Shown here: positions 36,068 to 45,152 of the stretch, piece by piece
Layout: each line of letters opens with the position of its first letter
Numbering within the stretch: position 1 is the first letter of the stretch
Source of the DNA: Thioalkalicoccus limnaeus
GTDB taxonomy: Bacteria; Pseudomonadota; Gammaproteobacteria; Chromatiales; Chromatiaceae
Assembly: GCF_041197575.1 (NCBI RefSeq)
Contig: NZ_JBDKXB010000018.1
Span: forward strand, 1 to 63,283
Direction of reading: 5' to 3'
Length of the DNA stretch: 63,283 nt
The notes under the pieces: generated by a model
What the model was told of the DNA's origin: nothing
Database searches by the model: none
Seen by the model: only the letters and a program-made list of their open reading frames with translations
Position numbers and translations under genes: made by a program

Positions 36068-37159
36068 TCACAGTTCGACCAACATCGCGCGCGTGATTTC
36101 GTCGGCAGACAGATCCTTGAGCGATGGCCCGGCATCTGACCTATCGATCATGATCTCGAGAAGATTGAACAGGTTACGGGCGTAGAAGGCGCTCGCGTCC
36201 GACGGCATCAACGAGGGCAAATTCGTATGACCGATCAGGATGACACCATGCCGTTCGACGATCTCGTCGGGCTGCGTCAGCGGACAATTGCCACCATTCG
36301 CCGCGGCCAGATCGACGATCACCGAACCGGGGCGCATCCGTTCGACGACCGCCTCGGTGATCAAGGTTGGGGCTGGTCGACATGGGATCAGCGCCGTCGT
36401 GATGATGATGCTGGCCTTGGCCAGCTCGTCCGCCAGCGCCGCCTGCTGCCGAGCTTTGGCCTCCGCCGACAGTTCCTTCGCGTAACCGCCCTCGCCGGCC
36501 CCACTCTCACCGAGATCGAGCTCGATCGGCTTGGCCCCGAGCGAGCGGATCTGTTCCTTGGTCTCGGGACGCACGTCGTAAGCATAGACATCGGCACCGA
36601 GCCTTCTTGCCGTCGCGATCGCCTGAAGGCCCGCGACGCCGACCCCGAGCACGATCAACCGCGCTGGCTTCGCCGAGCCCGCCGAGGTCATCATCATCGG
36701 CACGAAACGTCCATATCGCGCGGCCGCTTCGATCACAGCACGATAGCCGGCAATGTTCGCCTGCGATGACAAGACATCCATCGACTGCGCGCGCGAGATC
36801 CGCGGCATCCGTTCCATGACCAGCACGCGCATGCCTTTCGCCCGCATCGCGGCGAGGATCTCGTCGTCGGAACAGGTCTCCATCAAGCCAATGTAGAGGC
36901 CGCCTGGGCGCATCGCAGCGACATCCGCGGCATCCGGCCGGCGTACCTTGAGCAGGATATCGGCATCATAGGCCGCGGCCCGGTCGCCGATCTCCGCGCC
37001 AACCTGGCGATAGGCGTCGTCGGTGAAATGCGCACGCGCTCCGGCACCCTCTTCGACCAGAACGCGGAAACCCCTCGCGACGAGCTTTTGTACGACATCG
37101 GGGGTCGAGGCCACCCGTGCCTCGCCCGTTTGCGTTTCTCTCGGTACCCCGATCTTCAT
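36068..37159 (-). CDS. pntAA: NAD(P) transhydrogenase subunit alpha-1
   Basis: 363 residues; the soluble NAD(H)-binding domain I, related to alanine dehydrogenase. The dinucleotide fold is LGVGVAGLQAIATARRLGADV, followed by YDVRPETKEQIRSLGA; the N-terminus GVPRETQTGEARVASTPD is typical. It begins the pntA1-pntA2-pntB operon. Confidence 0.96.
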   Translation of the reverse strand: MKIGVPRETQTGEARVASTPDVVQKLVARGFRVLVEEGAGARAHFTDDAYRQVGAEIGDRAAAYDADILLKVRRPDAADVAAMRPGGLYIGLMETCSDDEILAAMRAKGMRVLVMERMPRISRAQSMDVLSSQANIAGYRAVIEAAARYGRFVPMMMTSAGSAKPARLIVLGVGVAGLQAIATARRLGADVYAYDVRPETKEQIRSLGAKPIELDLGESGAGEGGYAKELSAEAKARQQAALADELAKASIIITTALIPCRPAPTLITEAVVERMRPGSVIVDLAAANGGNCPLTQPDEIVERHGVILIGHTNLPSLMPSDASAFYARNLFNLLEIMIDRSDAGPSLKDLSADEITRAMLVEL

Positions 37160-37365
37160 AGCTGACTAACCTTAGTGATCACAACTGGTGCAAACCGCAA
37201 ACGCGGCCAAAAAAACCGCACCATTATGAGACGTCACCCCTCCGATCTCAAGATAAAGGTCCCTCGGCCGGCGCCCGCTCCGTGAGCGCATGCATCGTCG
37301 AAAAGGACACCGCCTTTTGCTAGTATCCCGGCAGTGTCCGGTTTCGCGATGTCCGCTCCGCCCTG

Positions 37366-38970
37366 ATGGCCGTTCGAGCCCGCCATTCGATGTTCGCTAG
37401 CGACCGCGTTCGCCTGATGCGTCTGTTACGCGGGCTCGGGCTCGTCGGCCCGATCCTGGTGCTGTGGCTGGCACTGGCCGGGAGTCTGATCGCCTTTGCG
37501 ATCCATTGGACCAGGCCGGGCCAGGCTCTTCTGCCGCTGCTCGGTCTCGCCCTGCTCGGGCTCGCCATCGCGGCACTCGCGGTGGGCAGCTGGCGACTGG
37601 CCCGGCGTCTGATCCAACCACTGCTGCGGTTGCAGGAATCGGTCACGCGGGTCTGCCAAGGCGAGCCCGGGGCCAGCCGAACCCTCAACGACATGGGAGT
37701 CCTCGACGGTTTGGCGCGCGATATCGGCAGCCTCAACGAGGAGCTGACCGACCTCTACGAGGAGATGGACAACCGCGTCGCACGTCAGACCCAGCGACTA
37801 GCCCAGAAGACAGCCTCGCTGAAAATCCTTTACGACGTGGCGGCGACCATCAATCAGGCTGACGACCTCGACGACTTGCTGTTGCGATTCCTGCGCGTCC
37901 TCAAACAGATGGTCAACGGCTGCGCGGCAACCGTGCGGCTGGTGATGCCGGACGGGGCCGAACGGCTGGTCGGGACCATCGGTCTCGATGATCAGCTGAT
38001 TCGTGAACGGGATTACACGAAGGTCGATCTGTGTCTGTGCGGAACGGCGCTAGCACCAGGCGAGATCGTTTGCGATCACGAGGCCGGATTCTGCCGCACG
38101 CTGTACGGGCGGTCGATGTTCACCAGCGACGAGGTCGAGATCGTCTCGGTCCCGCTCGAATACCATGATGAGCGGGTCGGCCTCTACACCCTTTTCGTCA
38201 ACCGGCCTGGAATCGGGGCGCGGGAAGACATCAAGGACCTTCTGGCAACGGTCGGCCACCATCTCGGCGTCGCCGTCGCCAAATACCGCTCCGATGCGGA
38301 GGCACAGCGCTTGTCGATCGTCGAAGAACGCAACGCCTTGGCACACGAACTGCACGACTCACTGGCCCAAACCCTGGCCAGTTTGCGCTTTCAATGCCGC
38401 CTGCTCGATGATTCGTTGGCGGGCAGCCAGGTATCGGCCGAGGCCCGAAGCGATTTGCTGCGCATCCGCAACGGGCTCGATGAAGCGAACACCGAGCTGC
38501 GCGAGCTGCTGGCGAGCTTCCGCGCCCCGCTGGATCGACACGGTCTGGTACCGGCGCTCGCGAAGCTCACCGAGCGCCTCGGACGCGAAACCGGCATCCA
38601 CGTCTTTTTCCAGAACAACTGCCGGCCCTTCGAGATGGCCGCCGCCGACGAGATGCAGGTCCTGCGCATCGTGCAGGAGGCCCTCGCGAATATCCGCAAG
38701 CACGCCCAGGCCCATACCGTGCGTGTCCTGCTGACCCGCGAGGTCGACGGTCAGCATGTCCTGCTGGTCGAAGACGATGGCATCGGCTTCAATGCCCCGC
38801 GGCTGGCCGATCACCCTGGAGAACAGATTGGCCTGTCGATCATGGAGGAGCGGGCGCGGCGCATCGATGCCGAACTTCGGATCGAGAGCGAACCCGGTGA
38901 AGGCACGCGGATCGAGCTCGTCTTTTCCGCGTCGCGGCGCACCAGGCAGCCGTTTCGGGTCGCGGCCTGA
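37366..38970 (+). CDS. NarX-like sensor kinase with cysteine-rich GAF region
   Basis: 534 residues. Two membrane helices (about 25-47 and 54-76) are separated by only a few residues, so there is almost no periplasmic sensor. A HAMP-like linker, a short coiled coil and a GAF domain (about 150-310) follow. The GAF region holds Cys223, Cys225, Cys236 and Cys243 (CLCGTALAPGEIVC, then GFC). The HisKA_3 domain has His330 in AHELHDSLAQTL, and the ATPase has VQEALANIRKHA and DDGIGF. NarX/NreB-type output is clear; a cluster or redox switch at the cysteines is inferred. It overlaps the next gene by one base. Confidence 0.85.
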   Translation: MAVRARHSMFASDRVRLMRLLRGLGLVGPILVLWLALAGSLIAFAIHWTRPGQALLPLLGLALLGLAIAALAVGSWRLARRLIQPLLRLQESVTRVCQGEPGASRTLNDMGVLDGLARDIGSLNEELTDLYEEMDNRVARQTQRLAQKTASLKILYDVAATINQADDLDDLLLRFLRVLKQMVNGCAATVRLVMPDGAERLVGTIGLDDQLIRERDYTKVDLCLCGTALAPGEIVCDHEAGFCRTLYGRSMFTSDEVEIVSVPLEYHDERVGLYTLFVNRPGIGAREDIKDLLATVGHHLGVAVAKYRSDAEAQRLSIVEERNALAHELHDSLAQTLASLRFQCRLLDDSLAGSQVSAEARSDLLRIRNGLDEANTELRELLASFRAPLDRHGLVPALAKLTERLGRETGIHVFFQNNCRPFEMAAADEMQVLRIVQEALANIRKHAQAHTVRVLLTREVDGQHVLLVEDDGIGFNAPRLADHPGEQIGLSIMEERARRIDAELRIESEPGEGTRIELVFSASRRTRQPFRVAA

Positions 38971-39668
38971 TGCGCGTCCTGCTGATCGACGATCACGCCC
39001 TGTTTCGCATCGGCCTGCAGGAGCTGCTCGAGCGGCGGGGCATCACGGTCGTCGGCGCGGTCGGCGAATGTCGGGCCGGGCTGGAACTCGCGGCGCGCGC
39101 AGCGCCGGACGTCGTCCTGCTCGACCTGCGGATGCCCGATGCCCACGGCCTGGAGGTCTTGCGGCACCTGGGCCGGCATCACCCAAGCCTACCCGTCGTC
39201 ATGCTGACGACCAGCGTCGAGGAACGGGATCTGATCGAATCGATTCGCGAGGGGGCACGAGGGTATCTGTTGAAGGATATCGAACCCGACGAATTGATCA
39301 CAGCCCTCGAGGATATCGTCAAGGGTCGGACGGTCGTGGCCAAGGAGCTCGCCGGCATCCTGGTCAAGGCCGTGCAAGGCGCCGAGCAACGCGATCGGCG
39401 AACCGGGGCCTTCTCGGAATTGACGCCGCGCGAGCACGAGATCCTGTGTCAACTCGCCGGCGGCCACAGCAACAAGGTGATCGCCCGCGGCCTCGGGATC
39501 ACCGAAGGGACCGTCAAGCTGCATGTCAAGGCCATCCTGCGCAAACTACAAGTCCATTCGCGTGTCGAAGCGGCCGTGATCGCTGTCGAAAACAATCTGT
39601 GTCTGCGTGGTCAACCAAAAGAAACCGGGTCGGATTCGACACGGATGGCGGCCGAGGATCCATCATGA
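38970..39668 (+). CDS. NarL-type response regulator
   Basis: 232 residues. The receiver has Asp52 (LLDLRMPD) and Lys102; the C-terminal LuxR-type helix-turn-helix has LTPREHEILCQLAGGHSNKVIA and TVKLHVKAILRKL. The start ATG shares its A with the stop of the preceding kinase gene, and its own stop overlaps the rhodanese start. It is therefore the partner of the NarX-like kinase. The C-terminal 25 residues are polar and extend beyond the usual family end. Confidence 0.92.
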   Translation: MRVLLIDDHALFRIGLQELLERRGITVVGAVGECRAGLELAARAAPDVVLLDLRMPDAHGLEVLRHLGRHHPSLPVVMLTTSVEERDLIESIREGARGYLLKDIEPDELITALEDIVKGRTVVAKELAGILVKAVQGAEQRDRRTGAFSELTPREHEILCQLAGGHSNKVIARGLGITEGTVKLHVKAILRKLQVHSRVEAAVIAVENNLCLRGQPKETGSDSTRMAAEDPS

Positions 39669-40141
39669 AGTGCTATCTGGATCTGGTCCGGGATTGCCTG
39701 GCCGAGGTGCGGGAGATCATGCCCTGGGATCTGGTCGACCGGCTGGCGGCGAATCCCCGCGTGCTGCTGATCGACGTCCGCGAGCCTTACGAGTTCGCAG
39801 CGATGCACATCGCCGGCTCGCTCAATGTCCCGCGCGGTATACTCGAATCGGCCTGCGAATGGGATTACGAAGAGACGGTCCCGGAACTGGTCCGAGCCCG
39901 CGACCGAGAACTGGTGATCCTGTGTCGTTCGGGACATCGCAGCCTACTGGCCGCGCGTGCGATGCAGCAACTCGGCTACCGCGATATCGTGTCGCTGAAG
40001 ACCGGTCTGCGCGGCTGGAAGGACTACGAACAGCCGTTGGTCGACGGTGCCGGACGGCCGGTCGATCTCGACGATGCCGACCGGTACTTCACGCCCCTGG
40101 TGCGGCCGGAGCAGCGACGACCGCGCGACCAGATCGCATGA
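39665..40141 (+). CDS. Rhodanese-domain protein
   Basis: 158 residues with one rhodanese domain: IDVREPYEFAAMHIAGSLNVPRG and the active-site loop Cys87-RSGHRS. A 20-residue N-terminal extension and a charged C-terminal tail flank it. Rhodaneses carry or transfer sulfane sulfur through a cysteine persulfide. The ATGA overlap with the NarL-like regulator gene puts it in the same operon as the cysteine-rich kinase, which suggests a sulfur-linked signal. There is no signal peptide, so it acts in the cytoplasm. Confidence 0.9.
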   Translation: MKCYLDLVRDCLAEVREIMPWDLVDRLAANPRVLLIDVREPYEFAAMHIAGSLNVPRGILESACEWDYEETVPELVRARDRELVILCRSGHRSLLAARAMQQLGYRDIVSLKTGLRGWKDYEQPLVDGAGRPVDLDDADRYFTPLVRPEQRRPRDQIA

Positions 40142-40222
40142 CATGCCCAGGTCGAGACGGACCCCGAAGGATTCGGCCAGGGGCCGGGTCTGGGTATCGC
40201 TCGCGGATCCCGGCGGTCGGGC

Positions 40223-41701
40223 TCAGAGTGCGTACTCCTGGCGCAGCCTAAGCTGAAGTCGCTTGGCCTGCTTCAGTGCCTCCTTCAACATCAACCGATG
40301 CAGCTCGTTCAGATCGTCGGGGTCGACGCGGTTGGCGCCATCGGGATCTTTGGTGTTCAGTTGCTGTTGGATCCGGAACCGCTGCACCAGGTGGAAGGCT
40401 TCGACCTCGGCCGCGGTATCGCCGCCGCCGCGCTGCTGTGCCTGACCGACAGCGCGCAGCCGGTCCGCGGTATTGGTTGCCCACAAACCATGACGCAAGG
40501 CCCATAGTCGCGCGCAGTCGGTGAACAAGCGCGCCCCCTGCGTCTTGAGGTCGAGCGTATGCGGGAAATCACGATTGCGGTCGTAGGTGAACTGACCGGC
40601 CCAGCCGAGCGGTGGCGCCGTTTCCAGCGTCTGGGTCGCCAAAGCCTGGAAGAAACGGTTGTGCCGCGGTGCCTGATCGATCAACCAGGCACGCAGTCGA
40701 TCGACCGGTTCACAATGTCCGTAGAGGGGCCGGAAATCGAAGAAGATGGTACCGTGCAACAGGGCCTCGGGCTCCGGGATCCGCAACCAGCCGTCGAAGC
40801 GCGCCCGCCATTCGTCGGCGCTCAGGCACCACTCGGGATTGCCAGCCATGATCTGGCCGCGGCAACGCTCGAACCCGCACAGGTGCAGGGCGTCGTTGAC
40901 CGCCTGACAAAAGGGCAGAAAGGCGGCACGGATGGCGTCCGTGCGTTCGCTGTCCGGCGGGACGAAGATCAAGCCGTTGTCCTGGTCGGTCGAGAAGGTC
41001 TGTTCCAGCCGACCCTCGGAGCCGAAGACCATCCAGCACCAGGGCACGGCCGGCAGATCGAATTCGTCCTCGATCAGCTCAATGATCCGCATCGCGATCA
41101 GGTCGTTGAGACCTGACAACCACTGACACAGGGCCTCGACGCCCATGCCGGACTCGAACAACTCGGCCGCTCGCCGATGCACCCGATCGGCCGCTTCGGT
41201 CATCGCGGTGACATCGCGGGCCGCATTGATCGCCGCCACCAACGCCTCGGCACCACCAGCTCGCAACCCCAGCAGGTCGGTCTGGCCAATCAGGCCGGCC
41301 AACCGGCCATCCTGGTCCGTGAGCAGGAGATGGGCAACACCCTTCTTCGCCATCATCACCTTGGCTCGGTGCGCCGGCGCGTCGGCGGTGATCGTCAGCG
41401 GTGCACCGATCATGTAGGCGGCGACGGGCGCCTCGAGTCCGCCGCCCTCGATGCCGATCACGAACAACATCTCCCGCAACGTGATCAGACCCAAGGGCAA
41501 GCCGCTCGTCTCGTCGACGACGACGGCGGCATCCGCTTGGGCCTGCGCGAGCAGCAACAGGGTTTCACGGACGGACGTCGCGGGGTTGACCACGACCGGT
41601 CGGTGGCGTGCCAAGCCACGCAGTGGGGCCTGATCCGGGCCGTCGTCAGACCCCGCCACAGGGTTCAGACCCGAGGCGGCCTGGGTGTCGGTGTCGCTCA
41701 T
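40223..41701 (-). CDS. CBS-domain DUF294 nucleotidyltransferase-like protein
   Basis: 492 residues: paired CBS domains (about 30-150; VRETLLLLAQAQADAAVVVDE and AHLLLTDQDGRLAGLI), then a DUF294 putative nucleotidyltransferase domain with the GlnD-like motif GSEGRLEQTFSTDQDNGL (Gly-Ser and Asp-x-Asp), then a helical DUF294 C-terminal domain. CBS pairs sense adenine nucleotides. Such proteins are often encoded beside acetate-type sodium symporters; here the neighbour is a symporter-kinase fusion. Start at the ATG after AGAGG. The substrate is unknown. Confidence 0.85.
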   Translation of the reverse strand: MSDTDTQAASGLNPVAGSDDGPDQAPLRGLARHRPVVVNPATSVRETLLLLAQAQADAAVVVDETSGLPLGLITLREMLFVIGIEGGGLEAPVAAYMIGAPLTITADAPAHRAKVMMAKKGVAHLLLTDQDGRLAGLIGQTDLLGLRAGGAEALVAAINAARDVTAMTEAADRVHRRAAELFESGMGVEALCQWLSGLNDLIAMRIIELIEDEFDLPAVPWCWMVFGSEGRLEQTFSTDQDNGLIFVPPDSERTDAIRAAFLPFCQAVNDALHLCGFERCRGQIMAGNPEWCLSADEWRARFDGWLRIPEPEALLHGTIFFDFRPLYGHCEPVDRLRAWLIDQAPRHNRFFQALATQTLETAPPLGWAGQFTYDRNRDFPHTLDLKTQGARLFTDCARLWALRHGLWATNTADRLRAVGQAQQRGGGDTAAEVEAFHLVQRFRIQQQLNTKDPDGANRVDPDDLNELHRLMLKEALKQAKRLQLRLRQEYAL

Positions 41702-41819
41702 GTCTACCTCTGGTGGCCATCGATGGTGGTCGACTGTTCGATCCCAGCGTGTCCTGATCAGCCGAGGGCGGCCTCCGGTCAGGTCCGGCAAGCCGTTCCT
41801 CTTTGTTGTCGAGTCGCCG

Positions 41820-42194
41820 TCAGCGGGTCTCTGTCAGCAGTTCCCTGACCTTGTCGACCAGATCACGCGTGGAAAAGGGTTTCGGCATGTAGGCGTCGGC
41901 GCCGAGATCGAGGCCCTTGCGTTGCTCCGCCTCGCGTCCCTTCGCGGTCAGCATCAGGACGCGGGTCTCGGCAAGGGCGGGATCCGCGCGGATCGCTTCG
42001 AGGACCGCAAACCCATCAAGCTTGGGCATCATGACGTCGAGCACGATCAGATCCGGCCGATCCTGGCGGATCGCCGCTAGGCCGGCCTCGCCATCCCGGG
42101 CCACCTGGACCTGATAGCCCTCGCGCGTCATCAGGAATTCGAGCGAGATGACGATGCTCGGTTCGTCATCGATGATCAGGATGCGCTTGCTCAT
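41820..42194 (-). CDS. Receiver-only response regulator
   Basis: 124 residues, a single receiver domain with Asp53 (LIVLDVMMPKLDG), the acidic pair at residues 9-10 and Lys105 (MPKPFS). No output domain follows. The ATGA overlap with the preceding transporter-kinase gene makes it the likely phosphoryl acceptor. It would work by protein contact or by passing phosphate on, unlike CbrB, which is a DNA-binding NtrC-type regulator. Confidence 0.93.
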   Translation of the reverse strand: MSKRILIIDDEPSIVISLEFLMTREGYQVQVARDGEAGLAAIRQDRPDLIVLDVMMPKLDGFAVLEAIRADPALAETRVLMLTAKGREAEQRKGLDLGADAYMPKPFSTRDLVDKVRELLTETR

Positions 42195-44935
42195 GGTTCA
42201 GGCCTGTGTTCCGATTCGTCCAGCATGTGGGCGGGCAACTCGAAGCAAAGGGTAGCACCTTTCTCCGCCTCGTCGGCGACCCACAGGCGGCCACTCAGGT
42301 GGTCGATGATCTGTCGGCTGATCGGCAGACCGAGGCCGGTGCCGAGTGGTTTCTCGCCGCCGCTAGCGACTTGGCGAAACTTCTCGAACACGACTTCGCG
42401 CTCCGGCTCCGGGATCCCGGGCCCATTGTCGCTGACGCAGACCCGCCACGCGCCGGCCACCGGACCCAGGGTCACCCGGACCTGCCCCTGGTCGGGCGGC
42501 GCGAACTTGACCGCGTTCGAGAGTAGGTTCACGAGCACCTGCACCAATCGATCGCGGTCGCCCCAGACCGTGGCCGGTTGCGCCGGCTCCTCGCGCTCGA
42601 TTCTTATGCCGCGGCCCTCGATCAGTTGTCCGGTGGACGCGACCGCCTGATCGATGACCTGCTGCAGGACGACGGTCTCGGTCCGCCAGTCGGCGTGTCC
42701 CGATTCGATCTTCGCCAGATCCAGCACCTGGTTGACCAGCCGCGACAGCCGTTCGGTCTCGCTGACGAGGATCCCGAGAAACTGTTGGCGTTGCTCGCCC
42801 GGCAGGTCCGGATCGTCGTAGAGGATCTCCGAGAAGGCACGGATCGACGCAAGCGGCGTGCGCAGTTCATGCGTGACCGACGACATGAAGTCGTCCTTCA
42901 GTCGATCGAGCTCGGTCAGGCGCAGGTTCGCGGCACGCAGTTCCGCGGTCGCCGCCTCCAGCTCCTGGCTTTTGCGCTCCAATTCGTGGCTGTAGGCACG
43001 GATCTGCGAGGCCTCATCGAGGATGTTCAGCACTTCGTCGAGGCCGATCGTCTCCTCTTGTGTAACGGATGCGACCATGACCCGCGCCGATGCGCCACCG
43101 ATCGCACCGGACAGCAGCGTCTCGGCAAAATGCACCGTGTCGGCATCCGGCGGCAGATCCCGTACGTCGGCCAGACCGCGCGCCCGAGCATAGTCGGCGA
43201 ACGCCGCCTGGGTGCGATCCGTGCCGAGGAAGCGCTCGGTGAGCGCGATCAACTCGACGATCTCAGCACTGCCGCGCCACAGCCGGGTCTTGTGGTCGGC
43301 GCCGCGCCAGGCGGCGTCGACGAACAGGCGCGCCTGTGCCGCCTCGACCGCGTTCGGCTCGCGCAGCGATGAGACCAGCAGAAAGACCCCGATATTCGCC
43401 GTCAGGCTCCAGAAGAGGCCATGGGTGATCTCGTTCCAACCGACCAGGCCGAACAGCCCGAGCGGTGCCAGGATGTCCAGGCCACCTGGCCCGGACTCCA
43501 TGAAGGCCGGCGGCAGCCAGTCGGACCTCGCGAACGACGGCAGCAGCAGCGTGTAGGTCCAGACCAGGAAGCCCGCGGTCAGACCGGCGATCGCCCCCTC
43601 CCGGGTCCCGCCGCGCCAATAGAGGCCACCGATCACGGCCGGCGCGAACTGCGCCACCGCGACGAAGCTGATCAGGCCGATACTGACCAGCGCATAGGCC
43701 TCGCCGGCCTGCTGATAGTAGAGGTAGCCGAGCATCAGGATCACGATGATCGCGCTGCGGCGAATCAGCAACAGCAACCGCCCCAGATCCGCCGGTGGTC
43801 GCCGATGCCGCCAGCGGCGCAGCAAGGCCGGCAGGATGAGGTCGTTGCAGACCATCGTCGACAGCGCGATCGTCTCGACGATCACCATGCCGGTCGCCGC
43901 CGACAGCCCGCCGATGAAGACCAACAGCGCAAGCCCAGGACGCTCCAACGCGATTGGCAGCGTCAGCATGAAGGTGTCGGCGTCGACGCTTCCGTCCGGA
44001 AAGGTCAAGAGACCGGCGATCGCGATCGGGATCACGAACAGGTTGATCAACAACAGGTAAAGCGGAAACAGCCAGAGCGCGCGGCGCAGATGGCGCTCGT
44101 CGCTGTTCTCGACGACGGCGACCTGGAACTGGCGCGGCAGCAGCATGACCGCGAGCCCGGCCAGCAGCGAGATCGCGAACCAGTCCTGCATCGGCGGGAT
44201 CACCGGGTCGAGCAGCGGCGCGAGTGCCGCCTCGTCGCCGCGCGGAGGCGCCCCCGAACCCGTGAGACCCAGGAGCCACAGCGTCAGGAAGAGCCCGACC
44301 GCGAGGAACGCGACGAGCTTGACGATGGACTCGAACGCGATCGCCGCGACCAGGCCTTCGTGACGCTCGCTCGCATCCAGGTGCCGGGTACCGAACAGGA
44401 TCGTGAAGGCGGCGAGCAGCAGGGCGACGACGAAGGCCGTGTCCTGCCAGAACGGCAGGTCGCCGTGGACCGGCATCCGGACCTCCGGGTAATGCTGCAG
44501 GATCGTGAAGCTCCAGGCGATGGCCTTGAGCTGCAACGCGATGTACGGGATCACGCCGATGACCGCGATGACGGTGACCAAGCCGCCGAGGAATTGGCTC
44601 TTGCCATAGCGCGACGCGATGAAATCCGCGATCGAGGTGATGCGCTCGGCCTTGCTGACCCGCACCATCTTCAACAGCAACGAGCCCCACAACAAGGCGA
44701 TCAGCGTCGGTCCGAGGTAGATCGGCAGGAAGCCAAGGCCCGTATCGACCGCGCGTCCGACACTGCCATAGAAGGTCCAGGCCGTGCAGTAAACGGCCAG
44801 CGACAGCGCGTAGATGGTCGGGTGGGCGATCACCGAGCGGCCCTGATCGGCCCGGCGGTCCGCCCAATAGGCGACAGCGAACAGGAGCCCGAGGTAAACG
44901 AACGACAGGCCGATGATCAGTGGACCGCTGATCAT
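42191..44935 (-). CDS. Sodium:solute symporter-histidine kinase fusion, CbrA-like
   Basis: 914 residues. Residues 1 to about 530 form a sodium:solute symporter domain with about 13 helices (YCTAWTFYGSVG, GLSAATGMVIVETIALSTMV). A helical linker leads to a HisKA domain with His689 (SVTHELRTPLASIRAFSEIL) and an ATPase domain with LLSNAVKFA, DNGPGIP and GTGLGLPIS. Pseudomonas CbrA has the same architecture and controls carbon and nitrogen use. The transported or sensed solute is not evident. A small membrane protein gene precedes it and a receiver gene overlaps its end. Confidence 0.9.
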   Translation of the reverse strand: MISGPLIIGLSFVYLGLLFAVAYWADRRADQGRSVIAHPTIYALSLAVYCTAWTFYGSVGRAVDTGLGFLPIYLGPTLIALLWGSLLLKMVRVSKAERITSIADFIASRYGKSQFLGGLVTVIAVIGVIPYIALQLKAIAWSFTILQHYPEVRMPVHGDLPFWQDTAFVVALLLAAFTILFGTRHLDASERHEGLVAAIAFESIVKLVAFLAVGLFLTLWLLGLTGSGAPPRGDEAALAPLLDPVIPPMQDWFAISLLAGLAVMLLPRQFQVAVVENSDERHLRRALWLFPLYLLLINLFVIPIAIAGLLTFPDGSVDADTFMLTLPIALERPGLALLVFIGGLSAATGMVIVETIALSTMVCNDLILPALLRRWRHRRPPADLGRLLLLIRRSAIIVILMLGYLYYQQAGEAYALVSIGLISFVAVAQFAPAVIGGLYWRGGTREGAIAGLTAGFLVWTYTLLLPSFARSDWLPPAFMESGPGGLDILAPLGLFGLVGWNEITHGLFWSLTANIGVFLLVSSLREPNAVEAAQARLFVDAAWRGADHKTRLWRGSAEIVELIALTERFLGTDRTQAAFADYARARGLADVRDLPPDADTVHFAETLLSGAIGGASARVMVASVTQEETIGLDEVLNILDEASQIRAYSHELERKSQELEAATAELRAANLRLTELDRLKDDFMSSVTHELRTPLASIRAFSEILYDDPDLPGEQRQQFLGILVSETERLSRLVNQVLDLAKIESGHADWRTETVVLQQVIDQAVASTGQLIEGRGIRIEREEPAQPATVWGDRDRLVQVLVNLLSNAVKFAPPDQGQVRVTLGPVAGAWRVCVSDNGPGIPEPEREVVFEKFRQVASGGEKPLGTGLGLPISRQIIDHLSGRLWVADEAEKGATLCFELPAHMLDESEHRPEP

Positions 44936-44951
44936 GTCCGGCTCCGACGCA

Positions 44952-45152
44952 TCAATCGCGGCTCCGGGACACGATCCAGGCCGCGACGACGATGATCAGG
45001 CCCCAGACCCCGAACAGGTAGAGCGCTAGGATCGGGACGCCGAACCAGTTCCCAAGGCCCTGGAATTGCAGCACCAGCGGCGAGAACAGCAAGAGCAGCG
45101 CAGCGAGGAACAGCGACAGCAAGCGTTGGCGCAGAAGGCGGGCGCGTGGCAT
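44952..45152 (-). CDS. Small two-helix membrane protein, CbrX-like
   Basis: 66 residues with two membrane helices (about 9-28 and 35-60, ending IVSRSRD). It lies 16 bases upstream of the transporter-kinase gene on the same strand. Small membrane proteins in this position are known for CbrA (CbrX) and for acetate-type symporters (DUF4212/YjcH). By position and shape it is a likely partner subunit. Start chosen at the ATG giving MPRARLLRQRL; an open frame continues upstream for 28 codons. Confidence 0.7.
   Translation of the reverse strand: MPRARLLRQRLLSLFLAALLLLFSPLVLQFQGLGNWFGVPILALYLFGVWGLIIVVAAWIVSRSRD

Noticed and set aside
43421..44995. 524-codon plus-strand open frame
   Set aside because: It lies entirely opposite the transporter-kinase gene, is extremely rich in Arg, Asp, Gln and Glu, and shows no domain. 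It is a high-GC shadow frame.
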